NCBI GenBank assembly: GCA_036155675.1
Contig: JAYZVL010000015.1
Coordinates: 1-64,000 of the forward strand
Length of the DNA stretch: 64,000 bases
Direction: 5' to 3'
DNA from: GCA-2729495 sp036155675
GTDB lineage: Bacteria > Pseudomonadota > Gammaproteobacteria > Steroidobacterales > GCA-2729495
Part shown: positions 26,725 through 34,916 of the stretch, piece after piece
Layout: every line of letters starts with the position of its first letter
Position numbering within the stretch: position 1 is the first letter of the stretch
Notes under the pieces: generated by a model
Databases searched by the model: none
Told to the model about the DNA's origin: nothing
Seen by the model: the letters and a program-made list of their open reading frames with translations, nothing else
Translations under genes and position numbers: made by a program

Positions 26725-27774
26725 TTAAGGGTCTGGACTAACACGACAAAGTTTGATCCCTCGATTTTCTCCGGTAAATAAGCTTGCGAGAGATTTAGGC
26801 ATCATTTCTAAACCTTCATCAATGGACTCGCTGTTTGTGAGTAAGCCCTTATGGTACCAATCAACTAAAGCCTGCTCTGCTTCGGCGTAACGATCCCAAT
26901 AATCAAAATACACAAAACCTTGCATCGAAGCTCGCTTATTTATCAACTGAGTATAATGTGTTGGGCCACTGAAAATTTTTTCATTGTATTGTGTGGAAAT
27001 ATATCCACCAAGAGCAATTCGGGCATTCATAGCGAGATGTTTAAGGCAAGTGTTAAGAATTTCTCCTCCAACATTGTCAAAAAAAACATCCACCCCATCA
27101 GGAAATAGTTCTCGTATGCGATTATCTAAATTTTCACTTTTATAATTTATTGCTACATCATAGCCAAGTTCATTGCAAAGCCATTGGCACTTTTGATCAG
27201 TGCTAGAGATTCCGACAACGATGCCTGCGTCTTTAATTCTGGCAATCTGGCCAGCTACAGAACCCACTCCTCCTGCGGCGGCAGAAACAAGAACATTATC
27301 ACCAGGTTTAATTCTTCCGGCTTCTTTAAGTCCAAAATATGCAGTCCCACCAGCCTGTCCTAAAATACCAAGATGCATGGACAAAGGCCTGATTGGATTA
27401 TCAATCAATCGATTACTAAATATAAATTTACCTTGATCAGGTTTTTGAATCGAATAATCTTGCCAACCGATCGAACCCACAAAGATTTTCCCTACCTGAT
27501 AGTCTTTATGTTTGGATGCAACAATCTCCCCTATACCCCTTCCGCGCATAACACTTCCAATTGGAATAGGGTCGCCATAAAAATCAGCATATCGAGTTTC
27601 AAGATAAGCTCTTTGAGCGGGTCCAGGGGCCAAACAAATGGTTTTAACTAAAAACTCACCTTGATCAAGCGGCCCCAAAGTATCTTCAGCAAAATGAAAA
27701 TGACTCTTATCGATGAGCTCGCCTGCATCAGGGTAACGCGCGACGCGCCACTGTCGATTTAAAGTTACAGACAT
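26725..27774 (-). CDS. MDR-family NADP-dependent oxidoreductase
   Basis: A 349-residue zinc-independent medium-chain reductase (leukotriene B4 12-hydroxydehydrogenase/CurA type). It has LAPGPAQRAYL, MRGRGIGEI, and the Rossmann motif VLVSAAAGGVGSVAGQIA (about residues 156-173). INYKSE and GVDVFFDNVGGEIL are the family segments near the NADPH site. Members reduce alpha,beta-unsaturated carbonyl bonds. It is the last gene of the minus-strand run 31858-26725 and ends 13 bp from the convergent UbiD gene. A second copy of the family is at 29610. Confidence 0.83.
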   Translation of the reverse strand: MSVTLNRQWRVARYPDAGELIDKSHFHFAEDTLGPLDQGEFLVKTICLAPGPAQRAYLETRYADFYGDPIPIGSVMRGRGIGEIVASKHKDYQVGKIFVGSIGWQDYSIQKPDQGKFIFSNRLIDNPIRPLSMHLGILGQAGGTAYFGLKEAGRIKPGDNVLVSAAAGGVGSVAGQIARIKDAGIVVGISSTDQKCQWLCNELGYDVAINYKSENLDNRIRELFPDGVDVFFDNVGGEILNTCLKHLAMNARIALGGYISTQYNEKIFSGPTHYTQLINKRASMQGFVYFDYWDRYAEAEQALVDWYHKGLLTNSESIDEGLEMMPKSLASLFTGENRGIKLCRVSPDP

Positions 27775-27805
27775 TTCTAAGCATTAACCCCAAAACTAAA
27801 ATTCA

Positions 27806-28504
27806 TCACAGAATCACCGGTTGACCAAATCGATCAATGAAAGTGCCAGATTGCGAATATTTTAAATTTTTAATTGTTTTAATTTGCTCTTTAACGCTTT
27901 CAGCAGGATCAATCTCAGCGCCCACCCCTCCAAGTTCAGTTTTACACCAACCAGGAGCCATTGCGACACAAATAATTTTCGGCCATTCAATAGCTAACCC
28001 CTTCGTCATCATATTCAGTGCAGTTTTACTTGTGCGATAAGAATACAAATTCCCCATTGTATTCTGTCCCATCGAACCAAGATCACTCGACATATTAAGC
28101 AAAACCCCTCGACTAGATCTTTCAAGATTTGACTTAAAGGCAGTTGCAACTTTAAAGGCGCCTAACAAATTCACCTCCATTATTTCACGCCAAATCGCAT
28201 AATCCATATTGTCGTAACCGGAATATTCCATACACTCTGGAGCCCCTTTTGGGCCTGCAGTTCCAGCATTATTAATAAGAACATCTATAACTTCGCCGGA
28301 TAATTGATCAGCAATTAAATCGACAGCATTATGATCAGTAACATCCATGGAAATGATCCGCTGCTCTTTCATATTCAGTTCAAGCAAAGAGTTGGATTTA
28401 GGTTTTCTTGAGCAAGCAATAACTTCCCAACCGGAATGGAGATATTCTCTGACATATTCCAAACCTAAGCCTCTATTGGCACCAGTTATCAACGCTGTTG
28501 GCAT
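27806..28504 (-). CDS. SDR family oxidoreductase (CsgA-like)
   Basis: A 232-residue SDR. TGANRGLGLEYV is the cofactor motif, INNAGT follows, and NMSSDLGSM with YRTSK gives the Ser-Tyr-Lys set. It lacks a signal peptide and is cytoplasmic. GGAAG lies just before the ATG at 28504. The last residues (SGTFIDRFGQPVIL) correspond to the G-x-F-x-x-x-x-G-x-x-x-P-W end of the two exported SDRs at 32915 and 45574, so all three are related. It sits between DoxX and MDR genes in the same operon. Substrate unknown. Confidence 0.82.
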   Translation of the reverse strand: MPTALITGANRGLGLEYVREYLHSGWEVIACSRKPKSNSLLELNMKEQRIISMDVTDHNAVDLIADQLSGEVIDVLINNAGTAGPKGAPECMEYSGYDNMDYAIWREIMEVNLLGAFKVATAFKSNLERSSRGVLLNMSSDLGSMGQNTMGNLYSYRTSKTALNMMTKGLAIEWPKIICVAMAPGWCKTELGGVGAEIDPAESVKEQIKTIKNLKYSQSGTFIDRFGQPVIL

Positions 28505-28517
28505 CTGACTTCCTTTT

Positions 28518-29033
28518 TTATTTAAACCATCTTGACTGCGGGTAACGATTTACCAAGTTGCGATCAAACCCAAGCCAATGACCAGACTGCCAAAATATAA
28601 ATACTAGATTGAGGATAAAAAAAGGAATAAGTGAGGCGTCATAATATCCTCCAACAGCTATATTGAACAAAATAAAGAAACTCACGCAAGCTGCCCAACG
28701 AGTTGTAATTCCAACTAATAGACCTATTGCTGAATAAAGCTCACCAATTGTCACAAACCATGCAACAAGTTTGTAAAACGGAATGCCAAACGATTGCAAA
28801 TAAAATACTGCAAAACTGTCTGGGGGCATTTCTGTTAAACGATCAAGAAATATTCTCTCAAGAATATCTGTATTCATCCATCCATTGCTTACCTTATTTA
28901 TCCCTGCGGATAGCCAAAAAATTGCGAATAAAGTTCTCAGTAATAAATGTAAATTAATCCCTAAGGATCGAATTGGATTTTGTTTTATCCATTGCCATCT
29001 CCAAATATCGGAATACTGATTTTCTAAATTCAT
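28518..29033 (-). CDS. DoxX-like membrane protein
   Basis: A 171-residue protein with four hydrophobic helices. FWLSAGINKVSNGW in helix 1 and VTIGELYSAIGLLVGITTRWAA match DoxX-family features (the A-G-x-x-K motif and E-x-x-x-x-x-G-L-x-x-G). Its start overlaps the end of the upstream secreted-protein gene by 4 bp (ATGA), indicating translational coupling. DoxX proteins are linked to redox at the membrane, sometimes with thiol systems. The coupled neighbour has a CxxC, which fits but does not prove a redox pair. Confidence 0.72.
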   Translation of the reverse strand: MNLENQYSDIWRWQWIKQNPIRSLGINLHLLLRTLFAIFWLSAGINKVSNGWMNTDILERIFLDRLTEMPPDSFAVFYLQSFGIPFYKLVAWFVTIGELYSAIGLLVGITTRWAACVSFFILFNIAVGGYYDASLIPFFILNLVFIFWQSGHWLGFDRNLVNRYPQSRWFK

Positions 29034-29626
29034 TGAACACCCACCTCTTCAGTGCTTTTATCAATCAATTCAAGCGATTCCCACAAAGGCATTCGATGAC
29101 AAAATCCTTCAACCTGATCATCATTAATATTAATCCAGCGCCGCTCAATTCGGTCTATATAACGAGCCCCAATCGAAATAATTGCGGGGTCTAAAGAAAG
29201 ATGAGCCTCTCCCAATTCAGGTGAAGACCATTCTCCATTTCTGATATTAAAAATCGTTACAGGTCTAGAGTGACCAGACCTTGCAAGAGAGTCTTGTTCA
29301 AAATTAGTAATGAACCATTCCCAAATAGTAGAGATTTGAGACCAAAATGTTCTGGTTTGAAAATAATAAACCGTAAAATCACTAGAATCAGTTAAAGAAT
29401 CTAATGGCGCCTGGTTTTTATCTTTATTGCATAAAACTATAACCTCACACATGGTACAAACTTCGCCAAATTGTCCAACAAGAAAATAGTTTGCATAAGC
29501 TGGATTATTAACTTGAGCATTAGAAGATGAAAAAAGAATAAAAAAGATTAATCCCGCAACGAAATATTTCGTTTGGCCTGAAATCTCTTTTATTAAATTA
29601 GCTAAAAATTTAAACATAGTCTTCAT
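29030..29626 (-). CDS. Secreted/anchored protein with CTMC motif, unknown function
   Basis: About 198 residues from ATG at 29626; a longer reading from 29704 would overlap the upstream MDR gene by 95 bp and is less likely. A hydrophobic segment (FVAGLIFFILFSSSNAQ) is probably a signal peptide. The mature part begins near VNNPAYANY and then has FGEVCTMCEVIVLC, a C-x2-C with a third Cys 6 residues later. This could be a redox pair or metal site; I do not recognise the family. It is translationally coupled to the DoxX-like gene. Confidence 0.6.
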   Translation of the reverse strand: MKTMFKFLANLIKEISGQTKYFVAGLIFFILFSSSNAQVNNPAYANYFLVGQFGEVCTMCEVIVLCNKDKNQAPLDSLTDSSDFTVYYFQTRTFWSQISTIWEWFITNFEQDSLARSGHSRPVTIFNIRNGEWSSPELGEAHLSLDPAIISIGARYIDRIERRWININDDQVEGFCHRMPLWESLELIDKSTEEVGVQ

Positions 29627-30623
29627 CAAGCACAACAATCGATTTGCCAAAATTTTGTCCGCTAAGTAATCTCTTAAAATGCGCTCCAGTTTTTTCAATA
29701 CCAAAGACGCGATCCTCTTTATACCTAATAATTCCCTCTCGAACCCAAGGAGATACTAAATCAAAAAATTCTTGGCGGCAGTCCTCAAAATCATAAACAA
29801 TTAATCCTTTGATAACCGCGCGCTTCAAAATTGGTGTTACAAGATTAAAATGATGCAACTTATTAATTTTATTGTAATGGCTAATCAAACCGCACAGAAC
29901 AACTGTTCCATAATCTTTTAAAACGCCAATCGCATCTTCCAGAATTTGGCCGCCAACATTGTCATGATAAACATCCACACCATCTGTAATAGTCTGATTA
30001 AGATTATGAAGATAATCGGGTTGCTTATAATTAATACAGTCAACAAAACCAAGTTCTTTAATTGCAAATTCGCATTTCTTGTCAGACCCTGCAATACCAT
30101 AAGCACTTCCGCCAAACTGGCGAGCTAACTGGCCAACCATAGAACCGACAGGACCTGTGGCTGCTGACACCAAAACCGATTGCCCGGCACTAAACTTAGC
30201 GAGCTTTACAACGCTGGCATAAGCAGTCAAACCAGGCATACCTAAAATACCAAGATAAGTTGTTAATGGCGCTTTATTGGGGTCAATTTTATAAGTTTTA
30301 GTACCATCCGAAACCGAATATTCCTGCCATCCGCCAAAATGCCTAACATAATCTCCATTTATAAAGTCAGGATGATTAGATTCAATAACTTGACCAACTG
30401 TTTCAGCAGAAGGTACGTTTTGTCTTTCAAGTGGTCCCTCTGCGCTCATATGAGCGCCAGTGATAGCTGAACGCTGATAGGGATCAAGAGACAAATAAAT
30501 ATGCTTTATAAGAATTTCATTTTTCCCTGGTTCAGGGATTGGGTCGCTAATAACACAAAAATTTTCTTCTTGCGGGATACCTACAATCTCACTTGCTAAT
30601 AGCACTTTTCGATTCAGATTCAT
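29610..30623 (-). CDS. MDR-family NADP-dependent oxidoreductase
   Basis: A 337-residue zinc-independent medium-chain reductase, paralogous to 26725-27774. Shared features include LSLDPYQRSAITG, the Rossmann motif VLVSAATGPVGSMVGQLA, CINYKQPD and GVDVYHDNVGGQILEDA. Its ATG overlaps the stop of the upstream M24 gene by 4 bp, so it is translationally coupled to it. It probably reduces an enone or similar double bond with NADPH. Two such reductases in one operon suggest successive reductions or two related substrates. Confidence 0.83.
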   Translation of the reverse strand: MNLNRKVLLASEIVGIPQEENFCVISDPIPEPGKNEILIKHIYLSLDPYQRSAITGAHMSAEGPLERQNVPSAETVGQVIESNHPDFINGDYVRHFGGWQEYSVSDGTKTYKIDPNKAPLTTYLGILGMPGLTAYASVVKLAKFSAGQSVLVSAATGPVGSMVGQLARQFGGSAYGIAGSDKKCEFAIKELGFVDCINYKQPDYLHNLNQTITDGVDVYHDNVGGQILEDAIGVLKDYGTVVLCGLISHYNKINKLHHFNLVTPILKRAVIKGLIVYDFEDCRQEFFDLVSPWVREGIIRYKEDRVFGIEKTGAHFKRLLSGQNFGKSIVVLDEDYV

Positions 30624-31858
30624 TTTGGTTCTATAACTATTAAATCGAAATTTGAATTTCCAAGCCTTTCACAACCCTCAGAAGTAATTAATACCGTATC
30701 TTCCATATGAACTGAACCCCAACCTAATTCCGTGAAAGGCATATCAACATTGACAACCATGCCTTCGACTAAATTTTGATTTGGTTTCTCTTGTGGCTGT
30801 ACGCCAGGCATTTTAGGATCGTCAGTATGTTCAAGTCCTAAGCTATGAACAATGGGGTCACGAAAACCAATAAAACCAGCATCTCGAATTGCTTGGCCTA
30901 CGGCCATTGAAATCTCGCTGTAGCAAGTACCTGGTTTTAAATAATTCTGAGCTTCTTTCCAACCAAAGCAGATGGCTGCATGCCGATCATAATGTTCCTT
31001 TGTTGGCTCACCTAAGATTGCACAACGGCCGAAATCTCCATGATAATGCTCAAATTGGCCTAATGCGTCCAACATTATTGGCTCACCAAGTCGAACTTTT
31101 CGGTGGGGTAATTCACCCACCCCACACATTAAATATATTCCCCTTCCACCTTGTTCCGCAATAGATTGCATATAGATATTTTCAATTTCTTTCCAACTTG
31201 CCCCAACTTGCAAAGCATCTGTAGCCGCAAGTAAGGCGTTTTCATTAATTATTGCAGCGGTTCGCATCAAAGCAATCTCATCCGGCGTTTTAACCAGCCT
31301 AATCTCATTAAAAATATCCGCACGGTATTCGCATTTAATATCTTTTAGACCGCATTCTTTCAACCATTCTGAAAGACGTGGATCATCAGTAACAACACGG
31401 CCAGACTCCAATCCAGCAGTTTTAATCGCACGCGTCATCGCCCAAAATGCATTTGCTGCAACATCACCACCATGCAAATCTACAATCTCAACCCAAGATT
31501 TTTCCAGTTCACTTAAATTAGCTCCTTCCCTAGAGCGCCAACCACTGTAATTCATACCTTTGGCAACACCTTTATTGTCAAAAATTCTTTTTTCTTCGGT
31601 TGAAAAAGCATACAACTCAGGCATCCAAGTTCCTTTAGTTCTAGTGCGCCTGAGTTCAAGTGCGGGAATAATTAAAGCAGAATCAAGGACTTCTTCTCTG
31701 GGGAATAAAGCCATATAAGCGGCATCATAACCAACAGGGGTATTAAATAAGCCCCAATAATCACTTAAGTAATAAACATTAATTGGCAGCATTGCTAACA
31801 ATGCGTCAAAATTCTCACGCTTCATAATTTCTCTAGCACGAGGTTGATTCAAAAGCAT
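30620..31858 (-). CDS. M24 (Xaa-Pro peptidase/creatinase-fold) family protein
   Basis: A 412-residue protein with the N-terminal creatinase-type domain and the C-terminal pita-bread domain. Likely metal ligands are Asp in MLDALGQ, Asp in YHGDFGR, His in HSLGLEHTDDP, and Glu in VDMPFTE and HMEDT, so the binuclear site looks intact. AAGGAG lies 8 bases before the ATG, and this is the first gene of the minus-strand operon. The family includes aminopeptidase P, creatinase and the DMSP lyase DddP; the neighbours (reductases, SDR) argue for a small-molecule role rather than a housekeeping peptidase. Exact activity is open. Confidence 0.75.
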   Translation of the reverse strand: MLLNQPRAREIMKRENFDALLAMLPINVYYLSDYWGLFNTPVGYDAAYMALFPREEVLDSALIIPALELRRTRTKGTWMPELYAFSTEEKRIFDNKGVAKGMNYSGWRSREGANLSELEKSWVEIVDLHGGDVAANAFWAMTRAIKTAGLESGRVVTDDPRLSEWLKECGLKDIKCEYRADIFNEIRLVKTPDEIALMRTAAIINENALLAATDALQVGASWKEIENIYMQSIAEQGGRGIYLMCGVGELPHRKVRLGEPIMLDALGQFEHYHGDFGRCAILGEPTKEHYDRHAAICFGWKEAQNYLKPGTCYSEISMAVGQAIRDAGFIGFRDPIVHSLGLEHTDDPKMPGVQPQEKPNQNLVEGMVVNVDMPFTELGWGSVHMEDTVLITSEGCERLGNSNFDLIVIEPK

Positions 31859-31947
31859 TATGGTCTCCTTAGATCAAACCGATGTTAGCATTCTAGAGTT
31901 AAAAAAAATGCAGAAATCACACAAGTAAATTAGGGCTTAAAATAACT

Positions 31948-32871
31948 ATGGCTAATGGAATCTCATATTTGTCAATCGCTGTAAAAGATTTGCTGCCTGC
32001 CCTTGAACTATGGGTTGATCATTTTGGATTGGAACTAATAGAAAAAAGAATCGGTCCTGATGATGATTTAGCCAAACTATGGGGAATTGAAGCCTCTGAA
32101 ATTATGCAACAGATTCTGATAAAAACACCTGGAGAAGAAACTGGCAGATTACATTTTGTGGAGATCAAAAACCCTGATGCAGCTGTAAGGGAAGATGCTA
32201 GGCCTTTTGACCTTGGTGCTAAAAATATTGATGTAAACTGCAACAATCTTCCAGAAAAAATTTACAATCTAAATAAAGCAGGCTATTCATTCAGATCAGA
32301 ATTGGCAGAATATGAAATTGAAGATATTCGTGCGCGAGAAGTACAAATGCCTGCACATGATGGAATTAACATTTCCTTTAACGACATATTAAGCCCAGGT
32401 TTTGAAACTAATTTCACTAAAAAGGGCTTTGCAGCACTAACCTCATTTGTCGTCATCGTAAAAGATATTGAAAGAGAAGCAGATTTTTATAGGGATATTT
32501 TTGGATTCACAGAAATCATGAAGCACAAGTTGACAGGCCCAGCTATCGAGAAAGTAATTGGCCTTCCTGAAGGTTCAGCAGTAAACATGCACCTTTATGG
32601 TCACCCAACAAACATGTTCGGGAGAATAGAATTAATTCACTACGAAGGGCTTCACGGTAATAATCTTTTCCCAAAAGCAGAACCTCCGGCTACTGGAATA
32701 TTGTATTGCGGATTCGAAGTTAAAGGAATTGAAAAATTTATAGAAAATTTAAGATTCAAAGGATTTGAAATCAATGGGCCATTTAAGCGCAATACAATTA
32801 TTGGAAGTGGTCTTTTTATGGATATAAAATCACCATCTGGTTTAAAACTTCAGATATTTGAATCCTATTGA
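31948..32871 (+). CDS. Two-domain VOC (glyoxalase/dioxygenase-fold) protein
   Basis: A 307-residue protein with two vicinal-oxygen-chelate modules (about 1-140 and 143-305). Each begins with a strand of the form I-A-V-K-D / VVIVKDI and has A-L-x-x-W/F-Y-x-x-x-x-G. Metal ligands of the family are not obvious: the usual first-strand His is replaced in both halves (YLSIAVKD, TSFVVIVKD), while Glu candidates remain (HFVEIKN, RIELIHYEG, KLQIFES). It may therefore be a binding or isomerase-type protein. It starts 89 bp from the divergent M24 gene and is followed by an exported SDR. Confidence 0.68.
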   Translation: MANGISYLSIAVKDLLPALELWVDHFGLELIEKRIGPDDDLAKLWGIEASEIMQQILIKTPGEETGRLHFVEIKNPDAAVREDARPFDLGAKNIDVNCNNLPEKIYNLNKAGYSFRSELAEYEIEDIRAREVQMPAHDGINISFNDILSPGFETNFTKKGFAALTSFVVIVKDIEREADFYRDIFGFTEIMKHKLTGPAIEKVIGLPEGSAVNMHLYGHPTNMFGRIELIHYEGLHGNNLFPKAEPPATGILYCGFEVKGIEKFIENLRFKGFEINGPFKRNTIIGSGLFMDIKSPSGLKLQIFESY

Positions 32872-32914
32872 CAAGTGCGCCAAAACTGCATAACTATAAG
32901 TTAATTGAAATAAG

Positions 32915-33745
32915 ATGCGAAACATAAATATGATTTCAAAAGAATTACGCGGAAGTTATTTGTTGGTGAATTTAGTTTGCTTCTTGATAGCTAACAACAA
33001 TGCAATTGCCAACAACCATGAAATAATTGAAGTTTATCAACCAACGGTACTTATCACAGGATCTAATCGTGGTATAGGCCTAGAATTTGTTAAGCAAATT
33101 TCTTCGAAGGAATGGCAGATTATTGCAACAACAAGAAATCCAGAAAGCGCATCAGAGCTAAAAAAGATTTCTACGGCTTCGAATATCACCATTGAAAAAC
33201 TCGATGTAACAGATCCAATCGAAATTAAAGCTCTTGCCGATAAATACCTTGGTCAACCCATTGATATACTTATACTCAATGCAGCAAAAGGTCCACAACA
33301 ACCCACAGCAACAGCATCACTTAAGAGACAAAACTTTGACGTTGCAGCAAGTTATTTTGATACCAATGCAATTGGGCCAATGCGAGTTACTCAAGCTTTT
33401 ATGGAAAATGTTAAGGCTTCAAAACTTAAACAAGTTATCGTAATTTCCAGTGACTCTGGGTCTTTTATTGCTGGATCACAATTACCAATTCTTTCTCACT
33501 ATAAAGCAAGCAAAGCAGCACTCAATATGTACTTTCATACCCTAGCATTTGAAACTAAAAGACGAAATGTTGCTGTAGTAATGATACATCCAGGAAATGT
33601 TGCAACTAATATTGAAACGTCACGTCTTCCTGATGCGATGCCTACCAAAGAAAGTGTCAAAAAAATGTTGGCGGTGATCGATGGCCTTACAATTGAAGAT
33701 AATGGTCGATTTATAAATTTTAATGGCGAAAAAATGCCTTGGTAA
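32915..33745 (+). CDS. SDR oxidoreductase with N-terminal signal/anchor
   Basis: A 276-residue protein. Residues about 13-32 (SYLLVNLVCFLIANNNAIAN) look like a signal peptide or anchor, followed at about 45 by PTVLITGSNRGIGLEF, the SDR cofactor motif. LNAAKG replaces NNAG; Ser in VISSDSG and YKASK complete the active site. It ends G-R-F-I-N-F-N-G-E-K-M-P-W, as in CsgA-like SDRs. An ATG five codons inside (32930) is also possible. An exported NAD(P)-dependent SDR is unusual because the periplasm is not known to hold free NAD(P). Related to 45574-46341. Confidence 0.75.
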   Translation: MRNINMISKELRGSYLLVNLVCFLIANNNAIANNHEIIEVYQPTVLITGSNRGIGLEFVKQISSKEWQIIATTRNPESASELKKISTASNITIEKLDVTDPIEIKALADKYLGQPIDILILNAAKGPQQPTATASLKRQNFDVAASYFDTNAIGPMRVTQAFMENVKASKLKQVIVISSDSGSFIAGSQLPILSHYKASKAALNMYFHTLAFETKRRNVAVVMIHPGNVATNIETSRLPDAMPTKESVKKMLAVIDGLTIEDNGRFINFNGEKMPW

Positions 33746-33754
33746 AAAATTACT

Positions 33755-34657
33755 CTAATCTAACCAATGATTGAGATTTCTATTTGACAGTTCTGACAAT
33801 AACTTAACATCTTCCTTAAAATACCTTTGGAGTGAAAATTTAAATTCAGGGTCAAGCATTGGCCTTTCCGTAACTACCCGATTCATTCTTCGCAACTTCC
33901 CACGAAGAGAAACATTTTCTAACCCAAGCCATTTTCTTAATGGCGCGAACCTTCTGGTAAAACCTGCACCCAAATGCCGTTCGGTAATATGTGCAAGCAA
34001 CTGGCTTCGATTGATTCTACTGGCATTCATAACACGAAACTGAACACCAGAATAAGGTGTTGCCCCAAGCCAGCTAATTAGTTCGTTGTAAGTTTGCTGA
34101 TTACTTTTCTTAAAGTCTTCATAGAAAATCAATTTAATTTGAGATGATGGGAAAACCTCTCTAAGTTGGTTTAAATATTTGCCAAGTTTTCCAATCTCTC
34201 TATACTGTAAAAAGAAAGGCTCAATGCATTTAGCTGGAATATTCTTACCCTTCGCGCGTTCATCTTGAAGATCCCAGGCCTTCTGAAAATCATGCTCATT
34301 CTCGTTAAGTATCGAAACTGAATGAGCATGCCAAGAATATATAATTTCAAGCGGGTTTCTCAGCATCAGAATGATCTTTGAATCTGGATTCATTTCCTTA
34401 ATGCGCCTAGCAGCAATTTTTGAATACATGTAACTAACAGAAGATTCACCCATCAAAATTTCTCTTTCTGAAGCTTTAACAAATAAGTCTTGATATTCAT
34501 CGGGAGTCTTCAATACTCGCAGATCAGGGAAATCTTCTGAAAAATAATGCGGCTCCTTAATAACAGGATTAAAAATAGAGGGGTGCTGTACTAAATAGTA
34601 AAACATTGAAGTTGTTCCACTTTTAGGGGCGCCAACAATAAAGAAATTAGGCTTAAT
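33755..34657 (-). CDS. Sulfotransferase, apparently starting at ATT
   Basis: The first ATG in frame (34606) would lose the PAPS-binding loop. Reading upstream in the same frame gives KPNFFIVGAPKSGTTSM, a perfect 5'-phosphosulfate motif, so the real N-terminus must include it. Between the in-frame stop (34667-34669) and this motif there is no ATG, GTG or TTG; the codons are GAT TCA ATT ATT AAG. AGGA at 34665-34668 is 7 bases before the second ATT (34655-34657), which I take as the start. RNPLEIIYSWH supplies the 3'-phosphate region. Likely sulfates a glycan or small molecule; no polysaccharide genes are adjacent. Confidence 0.7.
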   Translation of the reverse strand: MKPNFFIVGAPKSGTTSMFYYLVQHPSIFNPVIKEPHYFSEDFPDLRVLKTPDEYQDLFVKASEREILMGESSVSYMYSKIAARRIKEMNPDSKIILMLRNPLEIIYSWHAHSVSILNENEHDFQKAWDLQDERAKGKNIPAKCIEPFFLQYREIGKLGKYLNQLREVFPSSQIKLIFYEDFKKSNQQTYNELISWLGATPYSGVQFRVMNASRINRSQLLAHITERHLGAGFTRRFAPLRKWLGLENVSLRGKLRRMNRVVTERPMLDPEFKFSLQRYFKEDVKLLSELSNRNLNHWLD

Positions 34658-34664
34658 AATTGAA

Positions 34665-34668
34665 TCCT
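34665..34668 (-). promoter_or_regulatory. Ribosome binding site supporting the ATT start
   Basis: AGGA on the minus strand, 7 bases before the second of two ATT codons and 4 bases before the first. It overlaps the in-frame TAG, so translation cannot start further upstream. Confidence 0.45.
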
Positions 34669-34916
34669 AACTGTTAAAAGGCCTGAGAATTATCTGCTGA
34701 ATTACTAACTAGGCAAGGAATTTATACATATCAAAACACATAATCCATAAAAATCAAATTATGTGCTTGATTTAAAAAAATTAATATACCAAATGAATCC
34801 TTTTGCATCCCAGTATCAATAGTATTATAAAATTTCCAAGGCCATGTTATCTAATACTTAATAAATTGTTAACAAATGGTATTTAAACAAAAAATAAATT
34901 TTGGATTCAAGCAACA

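Noticed and set aside
29627..29704. Longer start for the secreted CTMC protein
   Set aside because: It would overlap the MDR gene by 95 bp and place the signal peptide about 45 residues in; the ATG at 29626 fits better.
30620..31858. DMSP lyase DddP
   Set aside because: The fold (M24) and marine context fit, but I could not place DddP-specific residues; left as M24 family only.
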